Both the position numbers and the translations under genes were made by a program. A stretch of 64,000 nucleotides of DNA from Metellina segmentata (taxonomy: Eukaryota; Arthropoda; Arachnida; Araneae; Tetragnathidae): NCBI GenBank assembly GCA_947359465.1, contig OX375883.1, positions 17,672,088 to 17,736,087 on the forward strand, written 5' to 3'. The notes beneath the pieces were generated by a model that did not search any database, was not told the origin of the DNA, and was given only the letters and a program-made list of their open reading frames with translations. Positions 52,047 to 64,000 of this stretch are shown piece by piece. Positions within the stretch are counted from its first letter, which is position 1, and each line of letters starts with the position of its first letter.

Positions 52047-53714
52047 AAGAAATGTCGCACGGAAAAAATTTAAAAAACATGGAATGTATGCTAAACAACA
52101 ATAGTTCTTCCTCGGATGAACAAGCTAAAGGTAAATATTAATAAAAAATTTAATTGTTGCAATTTGTAACATAAGCTACTTTTTTTTTTTAGCTCCTCCA
52201 AATTTTTTTGTAATAACGTTATTGTTACACCGTTAATTAAAATTCAGTATTACAATTGTTTTTAATTACGTTTTCATATCACGAGTGTAATTTTAATTTC
52301 AGAACTATCAACTGACATTTCATCATCGGATGAAGCAGCAAAAGGTAAATATTAATAAAAAAAATTAATTGTTGCAATTTGTAACATAAGCTGCTTTTCT
52401 TTTTTTTGTTTAGCTCCTCCTAATTTTTTTTTGTAACAGCGTTATTGTTACACCGTTAATTAAAATTCAGTATTACAATTGTTTTTAATTACGTTTTCAT
52501 ATCACGAGTGTAATTTAAATTTCAGAAACAATTAACAGTTCATCATCGGATGAAGCTGGTCCAAGTGGCCATTGTTCCTTTAAAAAAAAGGCATATCATC
52601 ATCCGATGATATTAAAATTCTAAAAGTTTGTAAAAAAAAAAAGTAAGTATTGTTTTTAATTATTTTTGTTTTCATCTTTAATTATGTATTTTAAGTATGT
52701 TCTTGATGGTAAAGAATTGGGTATGTATATTTTTTGTTATGGATTAAACAGTTTCAGATTGTGGCTTCTTTTCTCAAGGTAATTCATTGTAAATTTGTTA
52801 AAACTTTTATTCCAGAAATCAGGTACTATTTATTTTTTTGGTAAGCCCTTGAAAAGACATTATTCAGGTAAATATATTTTTTATATTAAAGATCATTATA
52901 ACTATTAAAGTTTTTTAATTGCTCCTATTTTATTTTTTTAGTTATACGTCGCAAGATAAAAAAAGAAAAAAGTAAGTATATTTTTACTAAATGTAAATCA
53001 ATTTTGTGAAGACTTAATAAAGATTTATAATCCTAACAAATATTTTCACTAAATGTAAATCAATTTCGTGAAGACTTAATAAAGATTTATATAATCCTAA
53101 CAAATATTTTCACTAAATGTAAATCAATTTTGTGAAGACTTAATAAAGATTTAATCCTAACAAATATTTTCTTACAATGTAAATCAATTTCGTGAAATAC
53201 CTAAGGTAATAAACATATCACAAAAAATAAATAACATTCTATTCTAATTAAAGTTGTTCTTTATTTATTAGGATACAGACATACTGTACAAATTTACAGA
53301 CCATACTGTAGAAATTGCAACAACAAAAAACAACAGAGTGTTGTTGTGGATCCACCACAACAAACAAATATGCCATCATTTTTTTTAACGCCACCAGGTA
53401 ATTATATATTTATAACTTTTAATAACAAAATAACTTTTGTGGTAATAAAAATAACATTTAGTAACAAAATATTATTTACTACAAAAAAATTTACAGTAAA
53501 TAATATTTTTAGGTGGAAACAGAAACAAGGCTATGAAGTTGTGCTTGACGAAATTTATATTTCAACAATGCATAGAAATAATAAAAAGTATATCAAAATA
53601 ATTATAAAGTACATTTTTTTTAGGTCATCACAGCTGTCAATAAACAATATGATTCAACTCATAAAACTTGTGGAAACCCAAATTAAATCAAACATCATTA
53701 ATCAATATATGTAA
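52047..53714 (+). pseudogene. R2 gene, copy b: many-exon acidic Ser/Asp protein
   Basis: Exon 52047-52130 has the ATG (MSHGKNLKNMECM..SSSSDEQAK). Exon 52303-52344 (DISSSDEAAK) and the exon at ~52526 (NSSSSDEAGPSGHC) repeat the SSSDEA motif, and their introns are nearly identical, so an exon-intron unit has been duplicated. Later short exons: ~52951 (RRKIKKEKK, basic), 53271-53397 (CRNCNNKKQQ, Pro-rich), 53513- (NRNKAMKLCLTKFIF) and the last with NNMIQLIKLVETQI. A base change ends the frame in the third exon (TAA at ~52620), which copy c keeps open. Function unknown. Confidence 0.5.
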
Positions 53715-54869
53715 TATTTTGTGTTATATCATATAAAAAAAAATGTTTCTGATGTATTTTTTTAGTGTTTCACAATTGTTAATACAAATGTTTTTGTGTT
53801 AAAAATGTATTGAGTGTAGTGTGGGTCACATTTGTCAAGTAGTGTGAGTCACAAACAAAATGTCACGTTATAAATTAATTAAATATTTAATTAATCTATT
53901 AATAATTTGCTATTAAAGTACAATTATTGGAAGTAACAATAATTTTAAAACAAAATTTTTTGATAATAAACAGAGGAAGAAACAAGAGTTTTTGTACTTA
54001 ATAAAAGTATCATTTCCATTTCATGTAGTGTGAGTCACAGCTCAGTTTTCCCAATGTACAGAGAACACCCAGTAAGATAAATGAAAGTTTTTAAAAAACA
54101 AACTAATTCAACAAAAAAAATTGCACCATTTAGTTATTTAAAAATTTCAAATATAACATATTGGATGTTTCCAGATTTAACGTCAACAAGACTCTCCAAT
54201 TAATAATTAAATTGGGACAAACAATAATTGAATGTAATCATGAATTTTTAACAAACCAAAAAGTACAAACTCCTATTGAATAGTTTTTGAAAAACACTAA
54301 TTCAACAAAAAATTGCACCATTTAGTTATTCAAAAGATTGGATGCCAACAAGACTCTCCAATTAATAATTAAACTAAGCAAAGTCTTTTTTTTTCTCAAT
54401 ATTTAAAGGTGTAACGTACACTTCCGGAATATCTTTTAAATGTATTTCTATAGTATTTCTTTTTCCTTATTCCCCAAGATATTGTGATACTTCCTGTGTT
54501 TATTTTTACTTCTTAATACTCTTGGAAAGGATATCTTTTCTTTTCACATATTTATGTGAGCTTAAATGGTTTTCCCGGAAGTTCATTTTTTCTTTTATGT
54601 ATAACGTTGGTGAAAAGATATTTTTTTGTAACGGCTTTTTTTAGTCGATTGGATGCTTCGTTGAAGTGTGGACTGCGTGCGGTGTTCGAATGGCATGTTT
54701 CAGCCGTTATGTTTAAAACATATGATGAGAGGTAGTTGTAACGGTGATGTCGCTACCAAATTGTAAATAAATTTTCTTTAATTCTTTAAAAAAATACTTT
54801 TTCTTTTATCACGACGTTACAGCTACCTATTAATGGTGGCATGCACTGTGATCGTTCCCATTAAATTGA

Positions 54870-55287
54870 AGTCTTGGACATCCCGTCCTGATTTGAGAAT
54901 AAACTGTGGACATCTCGTCCTGTGTTCAGCGAAAATTTGCGTGCGTCCTGCAGCAACGAAGAAGGCCATCCGGTCTGAAGTTTTTGGACATCCCGTCCTC
55001 GTGAGTGGAATATTTGCGTGCGTCCTGCAGCAACGAAGGAGGCCATCCGGTCAGAAGTTATTGGACATCCCGTCCTCGTGAGTGGAGTATTTGCGTGCGT
55101 CCGGCAACAAGGGGACCATCCGGTCCGAAGTTATTGGACATCCCGTCCTCGTGAGTGGAGTATTTGCGTGCGTCCGGCAGCAACGAAGGAGGCCATCCGG
55201 TCCGAAGTTATTGGACATCCCGTCCTCGTGAGTGGAGTATTTGCGTGCGTCCGGCAGCAACGAAGGAGGCCATCCGGTCCGAATTTT
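54870..55287 (+). repeat. ~76-bp minisatellite, R2b
   Basis: About five units of the array also seen at 10150-10430; one unit has a short deletion (CGGCAACAAGGGGACC). Units share GTCCTCGTGAGTGGAGTATTT. Confidence 0.88.
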
Positions 55288-57378
55288 TTTTTTTTGGGGG
55301 GGGGTGCACTTGAAATCTGTCATGGGCGAAAATCCTCACGTTGGGTGGCGCACATAGCTAACATATTCTCATGACCCATTCTTGAAATATGAAATATATA
55401 TAAATGTGCTCAACATTTTCAGATTCTCCTCTCTAGGATTTCAAGTATGTCATCTTCCGAAACTTCAATCTCTTCAAACGGTGTATATATCGGATAGAAT
55501 CTCACCAGGAGCTAGTTACAGATCGAGTTCACGGTAAAGTGGCTACCCCATTTCAGAAGATCCAAATCCAGATCCGACCGTCGATATAGATCATCAGTCA
55601 AATCCCAGCGTCAACATCATTCTAAAAGTTGCAAGACTCATAAGCATCAAAGAAGATCTTTAGAACCATTAGGTAATTATTTTTTTTGTAAATTATTTAC
55701 AATAATGTATAAATTACCCTAAAAACGATGTAATGTGACGTTGAAAATCACTCCTTGATGTTGAGAAGAGAATTAGGAGTATTATTTAAAAATTTCTATT
55801 GATTCTAACATAACTTAAATTTCTTTCAGAATCCAATTACAACTGGGAGTATTATTTTTTCTTAAATTCTATTGGCTCTAACGTATAACTTACATTTCTT
55901 TCAGATTCTCATTCAACTGCAACTCCGCCGACTCTAACTGAGATGACGGGTGTGATTTCATTTATTCCAACGAATGGAGGATATCCTGTAGTTGTCGATA
56001 TAGAAACGCCTTATCCGCAAAGGTCTGAGACTGAGATGAAACTATTTTTCGCGTCTTTTCTTACAAGGAATGAAGGATATCCTGTTGTCTATATAGAAAC
56101 GCCTTATCTGCTGCGCCAAGGTCTGAGACTGAGATGAAGGGTGAATTCATTCCGAGAAATGGAGGTTCCCGATTCCCGAGCCAACTATCCTCAGAAAGAC
56201 TCGAACCGTCCGCTCAGTTCAAACGTCTCTGCTGTGTTCCATATTAGTTTTGGATTTCGCGATGTCAAAAAGAAAAAGGACATTGTTGACGGACGAGGAG
56301 ATTTGGAAACGAGTGAAATTTGTCTTCAATCCAATCTCGCCTATACCATGCTCACCTATGCTTCCAGCGTTTAAATTAATCAAGACCTATACGGAGGTCC
56401 CCGATTCAGACGACCCGAGTGAGTTGGAATTTACACGGAACCTTCTTTTGGTCGTCGGGGGATCTCATTCCCTCTCCTAATCCTCGTCCTGCTGCCGTCA
56501 ATATATCTTCGTTTACCACCGCCGATGTCAATGCTCCACTCAAAGATATTTCGTCTACTACTACTACTGCTGCTAATGCTGTGTTTGAACTTTCTTCTCC
56601 CAATCCTCCAATCGCAGATATTTCGTCTACTATTACTGCTAATGCTGTGTTTGAGCTTTCTTTTCTCAATCCTCCAATCGAAGATATTTTGTCTCCTTCT
56701 TCTCCTGATGATGCTCCAATCGAAGATATGTCGTTTACCACCGCCAATGGTCCAGTCTTTGAACTTTCTTCTCCCAATCCTCCGGTCGAAGATATTTCGG
56801 CTACAACTACAGCTAATACTGCTTCAATTCAATATATTTTAATTGGAATAGACTTTTCTAAAAGGCTCATCGTTCCTCCGAACCTTTCAAAATTGGATCC
56901 TAGGAGAATATTATGACAAAAAATTAATTCGGGGCCTGAAAACTGAGCTGATGAAGTGAACTATTTTCACTACACTCGATACCAAAACGCTGCTCCCTGC
57001 TCCATTTGTTCGAATATGATGTATGTATGCAAAAAGACCCCATGCAACCATCGTTTTCACTACAACTGTCTAGCTATGTGGAGACGTCGATGCGATACCT
57101 GCCTTGAATGTAAAGAACCTTTGGGACAGAGAGGTATTGAACTGCCCATCTCTCTCTGACTGTTTATTCACGTTCTCGGTTATGTTTCTCGCCTATCATT
57201 CCGCCAGCCATGAAGACCATAGTGGACTCTATCTATTGGGTGATATAATACTCACATTATGTTTCATGTATCTATCGACTCCTATGTAAAGTGTTTTTTT
57301 CATATTATGGCTTCATGTATCTACTGCTATGTAAAGTTTTTTTTGCATATTATGTGTCATATATCTACTGCTATGTAA
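55287..57378 (+). repeat. R1 repeat unit, copy B
   Basis: Starts with T12G9. It matches R1A throughout: promoter, SR-rich exon (here ACG for ATG, and one base lost near 55545), the NGGYPVV repeats (to 56137) and the RING gene. It ends in a short piece repeating the ATCTACTGCTATGTAAA motif. It is followed directly by a fragment of the zinc gene and R1C, so B and C are in tandem. Confidence 0.85.
56262..57159 (+). pseudogene. PIEDIS-repeat RING-H2 protein (R1B)
   Basis: Same plan as 27991-28890: ATG at 56262, frame change near 56460, PIADIS/PIEDILS/PIEDMS repeats, and a RING frame at ~56956-57159 with CSICSN, CNHRFHYNC and CDTCLEC. The frame changes fall at the same sites as in R1A. A base is lost near 56912 relative to A. 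Confidence 0.6.
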
Positions 57379-57540
57379 ACGACACGTGAACGAAACTGGT
57401 GCGACAATTGCGTCAGAACGCCCCTGTTCACAATATATGAATGTGATCGATGCAGACAGGCATATGGGTGCAAATCGTCGATGACTCTGATTAAAAACAC
57501 AAAATAAAGGTTAGTACAACGTAAACCGATAAATTAATAT
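57379..57540 (+). pseudogene. Fragment of the Cys-rich gene of 26.5-26.9 kb
   Basis: Repeats RNWCDNCVRTP and the C-terminal region of the gene at 26567-26881, with an internal deletion. It marks that the duplicated segment behind R1C began upstream of the R1 unit itself. Confidence 0.65.
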
Positions 57541-59090
57541 ATTATTTTTTTTTGGGGGGGGAGGGGGGTGCACCTTAAATCTGTCATGGGCGATAATCCT
57601 CACGTTGGGTGGCCCACATAGCTAACATATTCTCATGACCCATTCTTGAAATATGAAATATATATAAATGTGCTCAAAATTTTCAGATTCTCCTCTCTAG
57701 GATTTCAAGTACGTCATCTTCCGAAACTTCAATCTCTTCAAACGGTGTATATATCGGATAGAATCTCACCAGGAGCTAGTTACAGATCGAGTTCACGGTC
57801 AAGGTGGCTACCCCATTTCAGAAGATCCAAATCCAGATCCAACCGTCGATATAGATCATCAGTCAAATCCCAGCGTCAACATCATTCTAAAAGTTGCAAG
57901 ACTCATAAACATCAAAGATCTTTAGAACCATTAGGTAATTTTTTTTTTGTAAATTATTTACAATAATGTATAAATTACCTTAAAAACGATGTAATGTGAC
58001 GTTGAAAATCACTCCTTGATGTTGAGAAGGGAATTAGGAGTATTATTTAAAAATTTCTGTTGATTCTAACATAACTTAAATTTCTTTCAGAATCCAATTA
58101 CCCAACTGGGAGTATTATTTTTTTTTTAATTCTATTGGCTCTAACGTATAACTTACATTTCTTTCAGATTCTCATTCAACTGCAACTCCGCCGACTCTAA
58201 CTGAGATGACGGGTGTGATTTCATTTATTCCAACGAATGGAGGATATCCTGTAGTTGTCGATATAGAAACGCCTTATCCCCAAAGGTCTGAGACTGAGAT
58301 GAAACTATTTTTCGCGTCTTTTCTTACAAGGAATGGAGGATATCCTGTTGTTTATATAGAAACACCTTATCTGCGGGGCCAAGGTCTAAAACTGAGATGA
58401 AGGGTGATTTCATTCCAAGAAATGAAGGATATCCTGTTGTCTATATAGAAACGTCTTATCTGCCGCGCCAAGGTCTGGGACTGAGATGAAGGGTGAATTC
58501 ATTCCGAGAAATGGAGGTTTCCGATTCCCGAGCCAACTATCCTCAGAAAGACTCGAACCGTCCGCTCAGTTCAGACGTCTCTGCTGTGCTCCATATTAGT
58601 TTTGGATTTCGCGATGTCAAAAAGAAAAAGGACATTGTTGACGGACGAGGAGATTTGGAAACGAGTGAAATTTTTCTTCAATCCAATCTCGCCTATACCA
58701 TGCTCATCGATGCTTCCTGCGTTTAAATTAATCAAGACCTATACGGAGGTCCCCGATCCAGACGACCCGAGTTGCAATTTACTCGGAACCTTCGTCTGGT
58801 CTCATTCCCTCTCCTAATCCTCGTCCTACTGCTGCCGCCGTCAATATATCTTCGTTTACCATCGCCGATGCCCCACTGAAAGATATTTCGTCTACTACTA
58901 CTGCTGCTAATGCTGTGTTTGCACTTTCTTCTCCCAATCCTCCAATCGAAGATATTTCGTCTACTATTACTGCTAATGCTGTGTTTGAACTTTCTTTTCT
59001 CAATCCTCCAATCGAAGATATTTTGTCACCTTCTTCTCCTGATGATGCTCCAATCGAAGATATGTCCTTTACCACCGCCAATGGTCCAGT
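57541..59090 (+). repeat. R1 repeat unit, copy C (cut short)
   Basis: T/G tract, promoter, SR-rich exon, NGGYPVV repeats and MSKRKR/PIEDIS region as in A and B. It then stops within the PIEDMSFTTANGPV codons at ~59090, where sequence changes to the PLDLS viral gene. Confidence 0.85.
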
Positions 59091-59184
59091 GCAAATCAGA
59101 GAACTTTTTGAGCCCATCATGACGTGTTACTATTATCCTCCGGCGGCGGATAGCAACTATTGCATCGAGAAGGAGGAGGAGTAG
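58614..59184 (+). pseudogene. PIEDIS-repeat protein of R1C, fused to a viral sequence
   Basis: ATG at 58614, frame changes as in A and B plus a short deletion near 58770. The repeat frame (58915-59090) continues in frame past the breakpoint as QIRELFEPIMTCYYYPPAADSNYCIEKEEE to a TAG at 59182. The RING domain is absent. Six bases after the stop the KPLDLSV motif of the next gene begins, so the fusion segment may be the missing N-terminal part of that gene. Confidence 0.55.
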
Positions 59185-60092
59185 AAGCCTTTAGATTTGA
59201 GCGTGGACGGGAAACCCCATTTCCTGTCTGAAGGAGGGTCTCAGAAAATAGAAGGAAACAATGGAGCCGCGCTTTCCTATCTGACAAGGTTAAAACTAGC
59301 CCAGACGTTGGTCCGAGAGCCGAAAAACTTGAGCAGGGAAAAGGTCCGGACTCGAATGTCGCTCTCGATGCGACAGAAATCAAACACGGACGTGAGGACT
59401 GTCTACGTCTACGAGAACCTATTCTTTGTGAAAAAATTTTCACTTTTGGACAGAGAACCGTAGGAGAGGGTACTTACCACGTTATTCAATTGTCGCAAGT
59501 GCCCGTTCTCTTTTACAAGGTAGACTCGGAGGGAGGTCGTGTCGGGGAACGACTGTTTCGGCCCGAGGACCAGTTCTGCTATGAAATGACCATATTGGAA
59601 CCGAACCATGTGTACCTGGTGGATCCCGGCACTACTTATATCATTGTTACCATCCAGCCGACCGTGTTCGCCCTGGACGTGGTGACCGCGGCAACGGCCC
59701 ATGAGTTGAAACGCTACTGCAGCAACAACAACAACAATCCCATCCAGACGACCAGACCAATCCCATCGAGAGACGTCGAGGGAAGACCGGTCTCCCCTCG
59801 ACGACAAACAATCGTTCAAGAACGTTTCTCGCCGCCTCCACTAGAAAGAGTCTTCTCCCCTCGAATGGCTCATATACAAAGAGTGGAAAGATTTCCCATA
59901 GGAGAATGCGTGTCTAATGTGTCGTACGACCACAACTGCCATGTGGAACCCTTGGATTTAAGGAAACGCAGCAGCACTGACCACCACCAGCCGATGCAAA
60001 TGAACCCAGACCCCTCTGCCATTGATTCTGAAGACATTGCGTATTTTCAATACTTTTACGAATCCTTTGATATAAAAACAGAAATGAAGTAA
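59185..60092 (+). pseudogene. PLDLS-family viral protein 3, frameshifted
   Basis: Begins KPLDLSVDGKP. It then has the family core (RTRMSLSMRQKSNTDVRTVYV, ENLFFVKKF), a frame change in an A/T run near 59440, TFGQRTVGEGTYHVIQLSQVPVLFY, and YIIVTIQPTVFALDVV. The C-terminus has SPRRQTIVQERF, VEPLDLRKRSS (a diverged PxDLS) and SEDIAYFQYFYESF. The M-x-x-DLFP start is missing. About 65-70% of the core residues match protein 2 by eye. The single shift is the main defect after the lost start. Confidence 0.75.
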
Positions 60093-61245
60093 AAGGACCT
60101 TTGTTTATAGGCTCGTCGTGAGTAGAAAGGTCGTTTCCCGTGGAGATTTTATTGAACTTCTTCCTTTTTTTTTTTTTTTTGGGGGGGGAGGGTTGAAGTT
60201 TTTGGTGCGGTTTACCGTCTTTATGTGTATATAAAGCCGAATCGAAGCTGTGTGTAAAAAAATGTATTTGTAAATAAATAATGTATTTGTAAATAATGTA
60301 TTTGCTTTAATTAAAAAATTAAAAAAAAAAACATCGTGGGAGTAATAACCCACCTGATGAGACTTAAAGGGGTCGAAATGGTTTTGAAAGATGTAAATTA
60401 ATTGAGTTTCTTAAAAGAAAAAATCTCCTTTTCCAACCACAACACGATAAAACATTACTACTATCATTTTTCAGAACATTTGAAAAAAAGGGACACGACA
60501 CCATTACTACTACGTACATCCAATCGAGTTCAAATCAAAATTGATTTCGGATGTTTTTCAGCAAAATGTCTTCTTTTTACCAACCACAACACATCCAACT
60601 GAAAGTATTACAAACATTTCAGCCCCAATCAGTGACAAAGTAAACAGTTCTCTTGGAGGACAACTTTCGACTAGATGCCCTATTTTCATGTCTATGTCTT
60701 TGTATTGGAGATGAATAATCTTTTGACTCAAGCTTGCAGAAGTAGTTTTGATAACGTTGGAAGAAAATGCTATTATGTCTCTTTCTCACTGCATACTTTG
60801 TCAAAATTCGATGAAGTTTTGCATTGCTTTGACAGCATATCTCGCCCAGGTCAGCTAATATATTATTACCGCTGCAGAGTAAATAATAAGTAAACATTGT
60901 TCAGCCAAAAGGTCTATTATAAATTTCCCATTTTTACTTCAGTCATGAATTTAAATGTCCATTTTCTTTTAGAACTTCACTAGTTTCACAAAACACTATC
61001 AGGTAATTTGATTCAATTGGTATAGGTTTTGCTCTTCATGTGCTTCTTGACAATGGCTCCCCCCCCTCCTTCTCGATACTATTATATACGTATTGCTCTT
61101 CGTGTGCTTCTTGAACATTGGTACGCGTAGCAATGCTAGATCTCACAAGTCTTTCGCGACTCTTCTCCACCAACATTGAAAAACAAAAAATAATAATAAT
61201 GCAACAAAAAAAACGGAAATCGATGTAGAAACAAAACATTGATTC
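60093..61245. other. Spacer with a T/G tract; no supported gene
   Basis: T16G8 at ~60165 like the R1 starts; (TA) and A tracts; a near-repeat of TTTCCAACCACAACAC at ~60430 and ~60578, each close to a TTTTTCAG acceptor-like site. Reading frames are short and unlike known proteins. Confidence 0.4.
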
Positions 61246-62886
61246 GGTTTCTTCCTCGGATGAACAAGCTAAAGGTAAATATTAATAAAATATTTAATTG
61301 TTGCAATTTGTAACATAAGCTACCTTTCTGTTTTTTTTTAGCTCCTCCAAATTTTTTTGTAATAACGTTATTGTTACACCGTTAATTAAAATTCAGTATT
61401 ACAATTGTTTTTAATTACGTTTTCATATCACGAGTGTAATTTAAATTTCAGAAACAACTAACAGTTCATCATCGGATGAAGCAGCAAAAGGTAAATATTA
61501 ATAAAAAAATTTAATTGTTGCAATTTGTAACATAAACTCCCTTTCTTTTTTTTAGCCGAATTTTTTTGTAACAGCGTTATTGTTACACAGTTAATTAAAA
61601 TTCAGAATTACAATTGTTTTTAATTATGTTTTCATATCACAAGTGTAATTTAAATTTCAGAAACATCTATCAATGAAGCTGGTCCAAGTGGCAATTGTTC
61701 CTTAAAAAATATATATATATTATCATCATCATCATCCGATGATATTAAAATTCTAAAAGTCTGTCAAAAAAAAAGTAAGTATTGTTTTTAATTATTTTTG
61801 TTTTCATCTTTAATTATGTATTTTAAGTATGTTCTTGATGGTAAAGAATTGGGTATGTATATTTTTTGTTATGGATTAAACAGTTTCAGATTGCGGTTTC
61901 TTTTCTCAAGGTAATTCATTGTAAATTTGCTAAAACTTTTATTCCAGAAATCAGGTACTATTTATTTTTTTGGTAAGCCCTTGAAAAGACATTATTCAGG
62001 TAAATATATTTTTTATATTAAAGATCATTATAACTATTAAAGTTTTTTAATTGCTCCTATTTTATTTTTTTAGTTATACGTCGCAAGATAAAAAAAGAAA
62101 AAAGTAAGTATATTTTTACTAAATGTAAATCAATTTTGTGAAGACTTAATAAAGATTTATAATCCTAACAAATATTTTCACTAAATGTAAATCAATTTCG
62201 TGAAGACTTAATAAAGATTTATATAATCCTAACAAATATTTTCACTAAATGTAAATCAATTTTGTGAAGACTTAATAAAGATTTAATCCTAACAAATATT
62301 TTCACTAAATGTAAATCAATTTTGTGAAGACTTAATAAAGATTTAATCCTAACAAATATTTTCTTACAATGTAAATCAATTTCGTGAAATACCTAAGGTA
62401 ATAAACATATCACAAAAAATAAATAACATTCTATTCTAATTAAAGTTGTTCTTTATTTATTAGGATACAGACCATACTGTAAAAATTGCCATAACAAAGA
62501 ACAACCGAGTGTTGTGGTGGATCCACAACAAACAAATATGCCAATTACGCCATCCTTTTTTTAACGCCTCCAGGTAATTAAATATTTATAACTTTTAATA
62601 ACAAAATAACTTTTGTGGTAATAAAAATAACATTTAGTAACAAAATAAAACTACAAAAAAATTTACAGTAAATAATATTTTTAGGTGGAAACAGAAACAA
62701 GACAATGAAGTTGTGCTTGGCAAAATTTATATTTCATCAATGTATTGAAATAATAAGAAGTATCTCGAAATAATTATAAATTACATTTTTTTTTAGGTCA
62801 TCAGCTGTCAATAAATAACATGATACAACTTATAAAACTAGTGGAAACACAAGTTAAAACAAACATTATTAATCAATATAAATAAA
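61246..62886 (+). pseudogene. R2 gene, copy c (5' truncated)
   Basis: Joins the R2 gene within the first coding exon (SSDEQAK at ~61250-61274). Exon 61452-61490 (NSSSDEAAK) and exon 61661-61774 (NEAGPSGNCS, then a run of Ser and DDIKILKVC) stay open to a GTAAGT donor. The later exons match copy b, and the last exon (62797-~62884, GHQLSINNMIQLIKLVETQV) reads through cleanly to its stop. Apart from the missing start it looks better preserved than copy b. Confidence 0.5.
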
Positions 62887-63904
62887 ATAAAAATATGTAA
62901 TATTTTGTGTCATCTCATGTAAATAAAAATGTTTCTGATGTATTTTTTTTAGTGTTTCACAATTGTTAATACAAATGTTTTTGTGTTAAAAATGTATTGA
63001 GTGTAGTGTGGGTCACATTTGTCAAGTAGTGTGAGTCACAAACAAAATGTCACGTTATAAATTAATTAAATATTTAATTAATCTATTAATAATTTGCTAT
63101 TAAAGTACAATTATTGGAAGTAACAATAATTTTAAAACAAAATTTTTTGATAATAAACAGAGGAAGAAACAAGAGTTTTTGTACTTAATAAAAGTATCAT
63201 TTCCATTTCATGTAGTGTGAGTCACAGCTCAGTTTTCCCAATGTACAGAGAACACCCAGTAAGATAAATGAAAGTTTTTGAAAAACAAACTAATTCAACA
63301 AAAAAAATTGCACCATTTAGTTATTTAAAAATTTCAAATATAACAGATTGGATGCCAACAAGACTCCAGATTTAACGTCAACAAGACTCTCCAATTAATA
63401 ATTAAACTAAGCAAAGTCTTTTTTTTTCTCAATATTTAAAGGTGTAACGTACACTTCCGGAATATCTTTTAAATGTATTTCTATAGTATTTCTTTTTCCT
63501 TATTCCCCAAGATATTGTGATACTTCCTGTGTTTATTTTTACTTCTTAATACTCTTGGAAAGGATATCTTTTCTTTTCACATATTTATGTGAGCTTAAAT
63601 GGTTTTCCCGGAAGTTCATTTTTTCTTTTATGTATAACGTTGGTGAAAAGATATTTTTTTGTAACGGCTTTTTTTAGTCGATTGGATGCTTCGTTGAAGT
63701 GTGGACTGCGTGCGGTGTTCGAATGGCATGTTTCAGCCGTTATGTTTAAAACATATGATGAGAGGTAGTTGTAACGGTGATGTCGCTACCAAATTGTAAA
63801 TAAATTTTCTTTAATTCTTTAAAAAAATACTTTTTCTTTTATCACGACGTTACAGCTACCTATTAATGGTGGCATGCACTGTGATCGTTCCCATTAAATT
63901 GAAG

Positions 63905-64000
63905 TCTTGGACATCCCGTCCTGATTTGAGAATAAACTGTGGACATCTCGTCCTGTGTTCAGCGAAAATTTGCGTGCGTCCTGCAGCAACGAAGAAGGCC
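63905..64000 (+). repeat. ~76-bp minisatellite, R2c (start only)
   Basis: The first unit of the array, identical in plan to 54870; the window ends inside it. Confidence 0.85.

Larger units (their letters stand above)
50660..55287 (+). repeat. R2 repeat, copy b (longest)
   Basis: It begins with GATGCCAACAAGATG..CTCTCCAATTAATAATTAAAC, which is also found at its own 3' part (54166-54210 and 54348-54378) and in copies a and c; such a direct repeat at both ends suggests a mobile unit. Then come a TATA promoter, the many-exon gene, GTGTGGGTCAC boxes, the 22-bp palindrome (53874-53895), an AT tail and the minisatellite. It ends exactly where the T/G tract of R1B begins. Confidence 0.75.
61246..64000 (+). 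repeat. R2 repeat, copy c (runs off the window)
   Basis: Matches copy b to the window end, including an extra ~65-base AAATGTAAATCAATTTTGTG unit (62120-62360), the 22-bp palindrome at 63061-63082 and the AT tail. Confidence 0.85.

Overview
This is eukaryotic, not prokaryotic, DNA: there are spliceosomal introns with GT..AG ends, AATAAA signals, LINE and LTR retrotransposon remains, satellites, and TATA boxes followed about 30 bases later by TCAGT/TCATT-type initiators of the arthropod kind. The LINE (three zinc knuckles, an RNase H block reading RGHVGIPGN, monomeric 5' UTR) looks like chelicerate, perhaps spider, elements. I read the host as an arthropod, probably a chelicerate; the species cannot be told.

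Two unrelated Polinton/Maverick elements are present. Polinton 1 (about 560-8765) has a packaging-ATPase P-loop fragment, a spliced PC4-like ssDNA-binding gene, a broken protein-primed PolB with a DANNLYG-type palm, an unknown spliced gene, a tandemly duplicated repeat-domain gene, an adenain-like protease and the 3' end of the major capsid gene. Polinton 2 (about 40.5-50.6 kb) has a different, intron-rich and catalytically dead PolB. It also has open capsid genes (MCP with an abnormal C-terminal fusion, a basic core-like protein, the minor capsid protein) and a frameshifted chromodomain integrase.

A second viral stratum is richer in GC, mostly intronless and driven by TATA boxes. It consists of fragments of what looks like a large nuclear DNA virus. 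At 12.3-18.9 kb lie a broken SF1 helicase, a deoxynucleoside-kinase-like gene exploded into a 163-bp tandem array, and part of a convergent gene. At 34.2-40.25 kb lie six compact open genes with no visible breaks. Further fragments lie at 1-535 and 59.2-60.1 kb, and several RING/zinc genes at 26.5-29.5 and 55.3-59.1 kb may belong to the same source. Paralogues in this stratum carry PxDLS motifs like the CtBP-binding motif of adenovirus E1A. They share a composite 3' element: a long hairpin with CTCTCACGAA in the stem between A and T tracts, then a GACCAACSTTGGT box.

The rest is host repeat: a minus-strand LINE (19.1-23.9 kb), an LTR (25.0-25.35 kb), a nested satellite (31.3-33.8 kb), a ~2-kb RING unit in three copies (R1), and a ~4.6-kb unit in three copies (R2) that carries a many-exon acidic/serine gene and ends in a ~76-bp minisatellite. 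Nothing suggests a functional operon; the window is a heterochromatin-like graveyard in which the 34-40 kb viral block and the Polinton 2 capsid block stand out as unexpectedly intact.
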